Assembly: GCA_027625915.1 (NCBI GenBank)
Contig: JANTQA010000033.1
Location: 1,550,001 to 1,614,000 of the forward strand
Length of the DNA: 64,000 nucleotides
Source of the DNA: Anaeramoeba flamelloides
Taxonomy: Eukaryota; Metamonada; Anaeramoebidae
Direction of reading: 5' to 3'
Made by a program: the position numbers and the translations under genes. Below are positions 13,601 to 24,100 of this stretch, piece after piece (position 1 is the stretch's first letter; each line of letters begins with the position of its first letter). Below the pieces are notes generated by a model, which searched no databases, was not told the origin of the DNA, and worked only from the letters and a program-made list of their open reading frames with translations.

Positions 13601-14786
13601 ATATAAACACATTACCTAAAAATCGTAATGCTACTAAATTCACAAAAAGTTACAAAATTTTTATTTCATTTTCCCTTTTTGAAATATTTTTACTCAGTTT
13701 TGAAGTAAAGATTTTGTTGGTTTAAATGCTAATAAACTTGGTGAGTAACTTGTTTTTTGAAATGTTATTTAAAATGAAGTGATTTCAAAATATAGTTTGC
13801 AAGGATTTACAAAAAAGAAATTGTTAGAATAATGTTTTTAAAATTTTTTGAATTTGTCAGTATTGGAAATAGCACTAAAGTGAAAAAATTTTCTTTAATT
13901 TTTTATTCTGTCATTGTTTGTGGCTTACTTTTTGTTATGATTTCTCAGAAATAGTAAAAAGAAAGAGAAAAGAAAAAGAGAAAAAGCTTGAAAAGAATAA
14001 ATATTTTACGTTTTTTTGAGAATAAACATTGCACTTCCAGGCTATTTGCATCCAAATTTTTTTTATAGGCAATTCGACAAATAATTTCTTCAATTGTACA
14101 ATCATAATCAAGACTAAATTGCATTTGTGTTTTCCCTCTTTGTTCAAGAATGTGAACCCGAAGAATTATCTTTTGGTATTTTGATTTTTTTTTTTTTTTT
14201 AAAGTTTGGTAAAATACAACAAGATCCAAACAATTGTTTTTTGTTTTTGTTGGTAAAACAGTGAACAAAGTAAAAGTTAGTTTCAAGAAATTATCAAAAT
14301 TGTTGCAAAGTGTTTGACAACTAGAAAAGAATAAGAAGATTTTTTTGCAAAAAAAAAAAAAAAAAAAAAAGTGGAAGAAAAAGAAAAAGTAATAATTACT
14401 TGTTCCTTTGGCTTCCTTTTACGGAAGGTAATAACAATTGGTGAATTAGAGTCTTCAAAGTCGACAAGTCTCAAAGCTTCTTCGTTATTTTCAAGTGGCC
14501 AAGTTATTTGTGGGGTTGTTAAAACAAGTACTTGTTTTTGAATATTCCTATTTGACATTCCTAGACTGGTGCAAATCGCCTGCACTAAGTCGTGTGCCTT
14601 TTCACGGGTATCAAAATGAAAAATTTGAATCTTGGAATCCTTTAAGGTAACTTTGAAGATTTTTGTTGTATTTTTTTGGGTCGCTTTTTTTTTCTTTTTT
14701 TTTTTCTTTTTTTTTGGATCGATCATTTCTTTATTTTTTTTTTTTTTTTTTTTTTTTTTGTCTTCTTGCTCATTTTGCCAGCTCAT
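2775..14786 (-). CDS. Ubl-(Lys-rich)-PH-PX-ankyrin repeat scaffold protein, six exons
   Basis: Exons on the minus strand are 14786-14400, 14169-14010, 11631-9708, 9229-8570, 8404-8240 and 5678-2775, giving about 2065 aa. Donors are GTAATT, GTAAAA, GTAAGT, GTAAAT and GTAAGA; acceptors are one AAG and four TAG. Codon phase agrees at every junction. Seen in the protein: Lys runs; two ubiquitin-fold segments (about 35-230, RA/RBD/FERM-F0-like); a Lys/Glu/Asn low-complexity region with tandem repeats (about 230-760); a Thr/Asn tract; a helical region (about 940-1110, possibly BAR-like); PH (about 1127-1253); PX (about 1272-1402, Asn/Lys-rich loop); roughly a dozen ankyrin repeats (about 1412-1917); and a C-terminal ubiquitin/PB1-like fold. 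PH and PX imply phosphoinositide-membrane binding, ankyrins a protein scaffold. There is no ArfGAP zinc finger, unlike ACAP/ASAP. The start is the first ATG of exon 1. The frame of exon 3 is broken twice at poly-A runs (see the repeat at 10030-10690), probably sequence error. Domain names are by eye. Confidence 0.8.
5679..8239 (-). other. intron 5 of the PH-PX-ankyrin gene (2.56 kb)
   Basis: Donor GTAAGA at 8239, acceptor TAATAG ending at 5679, both in phase 0. Next to the acceptor, 5693-5770 holds about four copies of a 16-bp unit TTTATTTATTGTATTG. The rest is AT-rich with no coding-like stretch. A short unusually GC-rich patch sits near 7485-7530 (around AAAGGCGCCCAG), with no meaning I can assign. 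Confidence 0.7.
9557..9594. repeat. (CA)n-(TA)n microsatellite
   Basis: About 13 CA units followed by about 6 TA units, inside intron 3 (9230-9707) of the PH-PX-ankyrin gene. Likely length-polymorphic. Confidence 0.9.
10030..10690 (-). repeat. in-gene tandem repeat coding Lys runs and DQDGETP
   Basis: Four units of about 210 bp inside exon 3 of the PH-PX-ankyrin gene, each marked by the peptide DQDGETP followed by a long Lys run and, in two units, the acidic segment NDEETKNNDKKNEDDEEGEK. One Lys run is encoded by about 60 consecutive T on the plus strand (10187-10246). The reading frame changes in the roughly 27-base homopolymer near 10607-10633. It changes again near 10547, where a run has 7 T against 6 in the sister unit. 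Taking out these two extra bases restores the exon length that the flanking splice phases require, so sequencing or assembly slippage is the simplest explanation. Real length variation cannot be excluded. Confidence 0.8.
11632..14009 (-). other. intron 2 of the PH-PX-ankyrin gene (2.4 kb)
   Basis: Donor GTAAAA at 14009 (phase 1), acceptor TTTCATAG ending at 11632. The two halves of the second ubiquitin-like domain lie on either side. Inside, 13455-13625 contains two diverged tandem copies of about 110 bp (each with TTTTGGAATTT and ATTACCTAAAAAT). No exon-like sequence was convincing; the Phe-rich frame on the plus strand at 12383-12601 is not. Confidence 0.65.
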
Positions 14787-15805
14787 TGGTGTGACAATTT
14801 TTTCAAGCAGTAACTACTTTAGAGATTTAGAAATTTTGAATTACAAAAAAGTAAAAAAAAAAAATGAAAACAATTTTTCAATCAGTTTTTTTCCAAAAGT
14901 TTTCGATTAATTTGAAAAAATATTTTTATAAATCATTCACGTGCTTAAAAGTGGGGTTTTGCAGTTGGTTTTTAAGGATGGAAAATTTTTTACATTTATT
15001 TTTTACTAATTGTAACTTTTTAACTTTTCGACCAAAGTTTAGTAATTTTTTTTGATTTCAGTTGACCTTTTTTGAATTTGGTTATTTCCGTAGGTATTCA
15101 ATTCAAAACTTTTTTTTGATTTAAAAATTTAAAATCATGTATGTTTTGAGTGATTTAAAAAGCTGTTTTTAATGAGTTTTTCATGGACTTGAAGAAAAAA
15201 GTTTTACCAACTAAATTTTACAAATGACAAATAATACACAGACTAATCTTTTGTAAAAACAATAAGAGGCGAAAATAAGATTGGTAATTCAATAGGTTAT
15301 TTTTAGTGAAAATTCATGGATAACCCATACTACAATTGGCTAAAGTGAAATTAATTCTTTTCAAGTAGTTTTACTTTATCCGAATGAAATCTTGTGCAAA
15401 CGATTTTTCTTTTTGTGAAAGGAAAAACAAAATCAATTTAGAACTAAAGATTTTCTCGTATATTTTGTTCATTTTTAACAAAACTAATTTACTTTTGGGT
15501 TTTTCTAAACCCAAAAAGATCTATTCGAAGAGGAATAATTATCGATTTGATAAAAAGTTAAAAAAAAAGGAATTATTTTTAGAAAATTCTTTTTAAAGAG
15601 AATGATGTGAAATACACGTTTTTTCGACAAAAATGAATAGAAAAGGGAAAAAGGCACCAAAAATTATTTAGTAGTAGCTATAAAATCTACTCTATTAATC
15701 ATATGAGCGATGGTGATCAAAAAAATGCTTGTAAAAAGCCCAACATCCAGTATTCAAATGAAAATCATACTGTTTTTTCATCTTGTCCCAATGAAAATCT
15801 CATCT
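14787..15805. other. 5' flank of the PH-PX-ankyrin gene, no gene seen
   Basis: Intergenic, AT-rich. It must contain the promoter of the minus-strand gene starting at 14786, but I see no element that can be named. A 70-codon frame at 15384-15596 (plus) has unremarkable composition and no relative I recognise. Confidence 0.5.
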
Positions 15806-15809
15806 ACTA

Positions 15810-16160
15810 CCATCCAACGGTATATCCAAGTTCAAATCAATTGTGAAGGTATATTCCTTGACATTTGTAGTAAATTGTAAATTATGAAAGGAATTTATCC
15901 AAAATTTTTTATATTTTTCAAATTTTTTTATTTTTTTAAGATTTTTTTATGGGTAAAGATTTTTAAAAAAATTTAATCTATTTTTTGAGAAAAATTTTGA
16001 AATTGGATCCTAAATTTTTAGAATTTCCTATTTAATAATAGAACTTTTAGAAACGAATATAATAGTTACTTACGATTTATTGCTGATTTATATCATAATT
16101 TAATGTTTATATTATTCATAAAAAAGAAAGACCTCTTTTAATTTGTTTAATATGTTTTAC
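15810..16160 (+). repeat. dispersed repeat R3, copy 1
   Basis: Aligns with 43220-43690 in the same orientation. Shared landmarks include AAGTTCAAAT, ATTCCTTGA, a T-rich stretch, and ATTTATTGCTGATTTAT here against TTTATTGTTGATTTAT there. Similarity is roughly 70 percent by eye with many indels. No terminal repeats or coding capacity found, so class unknown; most likely an old interspersed element. Confidence 0.5.
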
Positions 16161-17504
16161 CAACCCAGTTGAGAGTGTATTTTAATAACAGTATTTTTAT
16201 TGAATTTTTCTTTCTTTTCTTAAAGATTTCAAAAGTCCAGATGTAATTTTTTTATACTTTGGGGGTGATATACTATCAAAAAATGATAAAATTGAAAGCA
16301 GTCTTCAATTGGTTGAAAAAATTTAAAATAAAAAGCAATTAATGATACTTCTCTTGATTTCTAGATTCCTATAATTAGTCATAGGAAATATTTCAAAAAG
16401 AATAAAAAATCTTTATAATGAAGGTATTAATTCAAAAAATAATTCAATTTCCTTGTCAGAACATCTGTGACAAATTAAAATTTTCTAAAAAATAACAAAA
16501 TGAATATCTAAATTAGGAAATCACTAAAATATTTTTTTTAAATGTAAATCTTAACCATTTTAGAAATAAATTAATAGTAAATAATTCGGGATTGAAGATC
16601 AAAAAATTTTAAAAATTATTAGATATAATAATAATATCAATAAAAAACTGAGTACAAGAGTAAATATAAACTCCATTTCACTCAAAGTTTCCTAGCTTAA
16701 AATGAAAATTTCACGTTTTTTACGAATCAACTAAACTTGCAATTGTTTCGAAATAAGAGAAAAAATAAACTTTGGATTAGAACCAATATCATTAAAAGAA
16801 ATACCCAAACAAAGAATACATTTACAAAAATATAAAAAATGTTAGAAAAATTGATGGTCCACTTTCACTGAAAAATTTTAGTGAAATTTCTCAATTTCTT
16901 TAGGAAATATAAAAGTATTGATAATAAGAATTTCTTATTGGAAATGTATTCATTTTAAAAGATATTGCAAAAATTCAATTTTCTTAGTAATAATATGGAG
17001 TTTCAAACATTTTTTTCAAATGATTTTTTTTTTATAAACTTTATTTCAAAATTAATAACCCAATTTTTATTTATTTTTTTATTATTTTTTTATTATTTTT
17101 TTTTTATTTTATTTTTTGACAAAAAACAAATATACCTAGTGTACAGAACTGAATATTAAAATAGTAATTTTTTTTTTTTATTTTATTAGAGAATTACAAT
17201 TCATTAAAATATTTATAATTGTAAATTTATTTTACATGGGCCAATCATTTTGAAATAGAGTTTATAATAAAAAAAGATAAAAGAAAATGACAAAAAAAAA
17301 AAAAATATAACTAAATTAGTAAAAATGATCAGATTTAAAAATTGTAAATTTATTTTGAGAATAATTCTGAATTAAAATAATAGAATATGTTCTATTTCTT
17401 CCATGAAACAGAACCCAATTGATTGAAAAAAATTTACTTTCTTTTTATTTTCTGTTTTATACCTAAAATCACTAAATTTTTGAAACAAACAAAAAACTTT
17501 AGAA

Positions 17505-18060
17505 AATCATAAATATCTTTCCAAAATTCAAAAGAATGAAGAAAAATATAGATTTTACTCAAGTGTATTTAAAAAAAAGAAAATCTTTGTACTTTTTTTT
17601 AATATAAGAAATAAATAGTAAATTTATGAAATTGTCTATTTATTTTCTTAAATTAAAGAAAACCTAAAGACAAAAAAAAATAAATAAAAGGGAAGTATTC
17701 AATTTTCATAATAAAACTAAGAAAATCAACACATTGCCTAAACAGATATCCTAATAATTCTGATAAAAATTAAATAAAAACAAATTTTGTAACATATGTA
17801 AAAATCTAATTTAATGTAGAAATAAATAAAGATATTGATCATTTTTTATTGGGAATTTATCCAATTCTATAAAGAAAATTGAAAATTTGGGATTAAAGAA
17901 TTCATTCAGATCAACAAAAATAATAAAAAACTAGAGTTTAATATCTTTGATATTTATCAAAAACAAAACGTATTATTTATCTTTTCGTTATCTAATGATA
18001 ACCAAAATTCAGACTCTTTATTGAAATTTCTCAACGAAAATTTCAAAATTAGAACTTTAA
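17505..18060 (+). repeat. palindrome-family repeat (H) followed by module M
   Basis: 17505-17670 carries two palindromic units also found at 23.6, 39.3, 50.3, 57.6 and 62.6 kb: one built on TTCCAAAATTCAAAAGAAT with its inverse, one on AAATAAATAG with CTATTTATTT. 17880-18060 is module M (starting near GGGATTAAAGAATTCATT), which recurs at 23495-23655 and, inverted, at 57895-58065. M contains a self-complementary core around CTTTTCGTTATCTAATGATAA. No protein is encoded. Confidence 0.6.
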
Positions 18061-18424
18061 TAGTAAATAACCCCCCTCCAAATAAAATGAAAAGATCTAC
18101 AAAATTAGTCAAAAACCTAATGGAAATCGAATACCAAAGATATTCAAACATATCATTTAACATTGAAAAAATTTCTTTTTTTTCCTATTTTTCCCCTAGT
18201 TGAATCTTCTTTATATTCGGAAGACGCGATACAAAGGAAAAAGGTCAAGTGATTACTTGCTAATACTATGAAACTGAAACACAAAATATATGCAACTTGT
18301 AAATAAAAACCAAAAAGCAAAGACCAAAAATGACCAAAGTTCAAAGCAAATCAGATCAAAAAAAGAAGAAATTACAATAACTTAAATAATGATCACCAAG
18401 TTAACATTCATCATCAATAGTCAA

Positions 18425-19495
18425 ATAATTAAATCAACCAATAGTATCGTGGTTGTGATTTTGGCAGTTCTGAATTAAATGATAGCATTGCTTTTTTTTT
18501 TGATTTTTTACCAATTGCTACTTATAAACCCTTCTTAAGGGATTAGCGTCACCATAGATTTCTCTATAATCAAAGTATGTTGTAATTGGGTGTAAATGAT
18601 ATTAGTGCACCATGGCTCAAATAGCTCTAAAAAATCTATTATAAATCTTATTAGACAATAAATTCTTAGCATTTTTCTTTACTAATGATCACAATTAAAA
18701 ATTATCATTTTGAAAAATTTTTTTTTAATTCCTTTTCCAAATCTAAAAATAAAAAACCCAAAATACAGTATTCCAGTATTGAATAATTTAGATTTAGAAC
18801 TTCCAAAAGTAACTATTTTTAGAATTTTTGAATTTCAAAGATTAACTCAATAATCATCAACATAAAAGTACAAAGACTGATTAGTTTTGTTTGCTTTTGA
18901 TAAAGGTTCTTGTAGCATCAATATATTTCAATGATTTGAGAAATAATTTGACAAAAAACTTTATTCGTTAATTATTTAATTTTTAAAAAAAAACAAATTT
19001 TTTAGTAACTAATCTACATTTCGCAATAAATTTAAGATAGATATTTCATGACTTTGTAGTCTGAATATTGATAATTCAATCATAAAATTTATGGCGAAAT
19101 GCAGATTTTATTCTGAATTTGCTGGGTTTTTTACTAATACATAGATCATTTTTAATTGATGAGATCAACAAATATTACTACTTTGCAATCGATTTTTTAG
19201 AGACATTTGAACCATGTAACACTAATGTTGTTCAACTTAATAGCAACATACTTTGATAGTTAGGCTTCTCCTTGGTAGACACTAATCCTTTAAATTAATC
19301 AATTTTTTTTTTTTTATTTTTTCATTTTGAATTTTTTGTTTTTTGCTTTTTAAACATAAAAAAAAAAAGTGTGTGTATTTCTCTTGAATAATCGTGAAAT
19401 CTATGATTTTATACTAAAATTACCTTTGAGAAAATTTTAAGTCAAAGAACATTTATGGTGTAATTTACACTTCTTCACCAAAAAAAAAAAAAAAA
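18425..19495 (+). repeat. dispersed repeat R2, copy 1, interrupted by TTAA element B
   Basis: The flanks 18425-18534 and 19294-19495 align continuously with 48148-48480 (shared AGCATTG, GATTTTTTACCAAT, TAAACCCTT, TTTTTAAACATAAAAA, AATCGTGAAATC, TAATTTTATGC-like stretches). In the 48 kb copy the two flanks are joined at a single TTAA. Here they are separated by 751 bp of element B. No coding capacity was seen in R2 itself. Confidence 0.7.
18539..19289 (-). mobile_element. TTAA-flanked TIR element, copy B
   Basis: 751 bp between TTAA at 18535-18538 and TTAA at 19290-19293. The ends are GGGATTAGCGTCACC and, inverted, AGGATTAGTGTCTACC. It aligns along its whole length to copy A (1761-2515) in the opposite orientation, including the interior around CCAAAATACAGTATTCCAG. 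The empty site near 48271 shows that TTAA was duplicated on insertion. No ORF. It is the best-preserved copy by end symmetry. Confidence 0.8.
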
Positions 19496-21132
19496 AAACT
19501 CTGAAAAAATTTGTATTTTTAATAATTGTAATTTAATCCTATGAAATTGTTAATTTTTTATTTTTCAAAAAGAAAATATTATTTTTTCAAATCTAAAATA
19601 AGAAGTTAATTAAAATAAAGCTAAATAAAGTAAAAATAACAATGATTTGGATACTAAAACACTTATTAAATAAAAGGAAAATCATTTTTTATTTATTTAT
19701 TTTTTAAATTTTATAATATTTTCAGACTGGTTTACTTATTTTTAAATAAGTTTTTTTTTTTTTATATTATTTTTTATTTTTATTTGTTATGATAATTTAA
19801 AATAGAATTTATAATATTTGTACAAATTTATTGTTAAGCAAAATAATATAGATTTAATTTGATGTTTTGGAATTTAAAGAAATTTTCCCTTTTTTTATTA
19901 TTATTATTTTTCTTTTGAGGGATTTTATTAAAATTAACAAGAAAAGTAACTTGGAAAAATGTTCAAGTGTTAATTACCACTGTAATGAAAATTAACATAA
20001 ATAATATGAATAACTTAAACAAATAGAAAGACAAAAGAACGCAATATTACAATTATCAAATAAAACCTGAAAAAGATTTTGCATACACTATACAAATCCA
20101 CTACCAAAAAAATTCTTTATAATTTATAATAACAAAACAATAGCTAGATGTTTTTTCCATGTACTTTTAAACATCGTTAAACAACACTGAATTATCTATT
20201 ATAATATTGCTCCCCCCCATTCCTTCTTCTAAAACAAAAAAATAATTGAAAAAAAATATAAAATACAATAACCTCATCTGTTATATAAAATGTTAATACT
20301 AGATAAATAGTCAGTAAAAGTTTCATTTAATGCCAAGTTTTTTTTATAATTTCAATTTTTATTATGAGAATAGAGATCACTTTTATTACAAAAGTAACCT
20401 TTAATAGGAAATCCTGACTTTTATTTGAGGATCCAACTCTTCAACCAACACCTTTACTTTAATAAATAAATAAATAAACCAATCAATCAATTTGTTCAAT
20501 ACCTTTATCTAAATTTAAGATATGATGAAGCTATTTCCAAAAAAGCAGCGCAAATTCATTTTAAAATATCTTTATTAAACCCATTAGTCTTAAAACTATT
20601 AAATCTACAAAATCATTAACAACCATTTATTGATTCTTGATAATAATTCAATTTCCTTTGTTAGTCTGGTATTACATAAATAAAAGAGAAATTAAATTTT
20701 CTGCTCTCGGTTTTATTTGATATTTTTTAGAAGTGAAAATTACTGTTTATTTATTGTCTTTTTGATCATAAAAAATTGTTTTCATAAATTTCTTTAATCT
20801 CGACAAAATTTCAGATATAATGGAAAACATATAACTGCATTTTTATTGTTTCAAACATAATTTGTTCCCTTTATCACATTTCCAGTTTTTTTATTGAAAT
20901 TGGTCATTCATTCTTGTCTCCAAAAAAAGTATTTAGTTTTTTGTTCGTTTTTTAGAAATATTTCAAAATATATATGATTAAAATAAATTCCATAGTCATT
21001 AATTCAATCAGTATTAATATTTAATTTAATTTTTTATTACCAATTAACGAATAGTTCCCCTAAAAAAGAGGTTTTTTTTTTATGAAATGTAAAAAAAAAA
21101 AAAATGTCACACTTTTTCGGAAATACCTTATA
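19496..21132. other. intergenic DNA 3' of the BEACH gene
   Basis: AT-rich, no coding-like frame on either strand. A C-run (CCCCCCC near 20212) and several A/T tracts are the only landmarks. The 3' UTR of the minus-strand BEACH gene should begin at 21132. Confidence 0.5.
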
Positions 21133-24100
21133 TTAATTTTCATTTATATTTATACTTTTTAAATTATAATCATTTTCATTATTAATTATGTCAAAATTAT
21201 TAATACAATTTTTACAAAACCATTGTTTTTCTAAACTTGTCGAAATAACTGATTTTCTTTGCATTGTATTTTTATTATTATTGAATTCTTTATCATTAGT
21301 ATCCAAAGAACTAAAATGGCCACTCTCACTACCATTTTGATTACCATCACCACCCTTCTTATACCCTTTATTCTTAACACTATTAGATTTAGATTTTAAA
21401 GGAACAATATTTGAAGATTTATTTTTTGGATCTGTTAATGTTTCTGATAAATCAATTTGATTGGTGAAATAATAATCACTATTTTGATTTTGATTTTTGA
21501 TTTTGTTTTTGTTTTGGTTATTTTGATTTAAAATCTCTTCGTTTTCAATTGAAGAATTTGATTCTTGAGATAAATTGATTGTTTTTAATTTGATTTTTTC
21601 AATTACCTTTCCTAATTTTTTACATTTTTTACAAGAATATTTTAAACAGTTATAGCATTGTTTTGGTTCAACTCCAATTGTTAACAATTCATGACAAAAC
21701 TCACACCAAATTCCTTTAACATTTGTAATATTTTTATCACTTTTCTCATTTTGCAAAAATTTTCCTACAATTAATGCATGTTCGTTCACAATATACAGTT
21801 TTTTTAAATCCTTTGAAACTTTCATACAATAGATCGGCAAATTGGCTACATTAATAGTATTTAATAATTTAAACCGGAAATAATATTCATTCCAAGAATC
21901 AGTACTAGAACCACTTGCAATACTTTCCTTATTATTTGGAATTTCATTTGCTATTAAAGTGAAAATATTTATTTTCCCATCCAAACTGCCCGCCAAATAA
22001 AGATTTTTACTAGAGAACCTTTCAAGAGTGATAATTGATATCGACGTTATTTTACTAACTGTCATTTGTTTTGAAGCTAATGGGCGGCCATTAACAGAAT
22101 ACAAATTTAATTGATTTGAGGAGCATGTTAAAATATTACCATTTGATTTATTTATTTGTATTTTTAAAATTTTCTTCTGATCAATGTTGTTAAAATGATT
22201 TAAATACAATAATCTATTTAAATCCCAAATAATACATGTGCCATTTTTTGAACCAGATACACAGACTGAATAATTATTACAAACTGAAATACAAGTAATT
22301 TCACTTTTATGCCCATATAATCTTTTTTTCAAAACAAAATTAATTTTCTTTTTTTTAACTATAATTCCCCATATATTTATTAACATATCAGTACCACAGG
22401 TGATGAAATTTTGTTGGTTTTTATAAACATCTAATGCAGTGATTTGTCCAAAATGTGGATGGTCAATTCGACCCAATTCTTTAGAACAATCAGAATTATA
22501 AAGTCTTAATGAATTATCAGAAAAGCCCCATTTAAAGTGTTTCATAATTATTTTCCCAAAGATTTTATTGGTATTACCAATAAATAGTAGATCTTCTTTT
22601 TGAACTTTGCTATTGTTATCAACCTTCATTGTCAATAGTTTAATTTCTTGAATTTTCTTTTTTTTATTTTTTGGCAAATCTTTAATATATTCGATTTGTA
22701 AATTGTCTAATTGGATCAAAGAATTAATCTCTGGCTTCGTATTAATGTGACTTTTTTGAGGATGAGGCTTTGTAAATAATTGCTTCGGGCATTGACCAAA
22801 ATAATCCATTTGGGATCTTAATGCATTTTTTTGAATCGGATTTTTAATTTTATTCAAATCAATATCATCTTCGTAAGTTAAATAATAAAATAAATTCCCA
22901 TTTTTGGTCGCTTCTTCACCCCTTTGTTTATAACCAAAAATTAAATCAATCCAATTGTTTAGATGTAAAGAAATTACTTCAGATTCTAATGCCTCTTTAT
23001 GCTTGTTGATAAAATAATATGCATTGTTTTTTGCCCATGGTGGTAATTCTACATGATTAACTGGTTGATTAGACTCCTCCAATGTCCCAAAATCAAAATT
23101 ATTTTGATTTAAAAATATTTCTGGAAAATAATAAAATTCGGGTATCAATTCTTTGACATTTGCCGGGCTACGATGCGCAGAATGTAAATACGATTCTTCA
23201 ATCGACTGGAACATTCTCCCAGGGTTATCAAATTTCCCACCTATAAAATTATTATTATTATTATTATTTTATTTATTTATTTATAATTAATGAAGGGTTG
23301 ACAAATTTTTTTGAAGATGGTAAGAAAAATTTATTGTTTATTTGAAGTCAATTGATTTGAACAAATTTATTTTATTCAAAAGATAATTTGATTATATTTT
23401 ATTTAATACTCTATCAATTGATAAATGAGCAATTTCCTTCGAATGAACTTTTTTTTTTTTTTTTTTTTTTGCAAAAAAAGTTGGAAACTGAAAAATTTGG
23501 ATTAAAGTATTAATTAAAATTAACAAAAATAATAAAAATAAATTCTTGATATTATTCAAAATAAAGAAGCGTTATTTATCATTTCATTATTTGGTTAATG
23601 ATAAAGAAAATTATGATTCTAAATTAAAATTTCGAAATAAAAATTTAGAAATTCGGGAAGTACTGTAGAGTGCTGTAGAGTGTCTATGTTTAAAGAATTC
23701 AAAAAAATAGAGAAAATTCAAGGATTTAACTCTATTCTTTTAAATTAAAAAAAAAAACTAACGGATGTAAGAGGAAATTACCTTCTTTAATTGAAAATAA
23801 ATAAATAAAAAAAAAGGAATCTTTTTCATTTTTTTTTTCCGTCAACTTTTTAACAACAAAGGAAACATTAAATTAGAGGCACTGTTCAAATTCTATTGTT
23901 GTTTTAATATTCATTTTTAAACATATGGATCAACCAAACCCCTTCATAGAAAGAGAAATATAATTATTATTGTGAAAAGATAAATGTTTTGTTAAACTTA
24001 AAATTGTTGTCTAAAAAAAAAATAAAATAAATATTGAAAAGTCTTAATTTGATAATTTTTTAAAAAATTTCTTAAAATTATTCTTTTCTGTCTTTATTTC

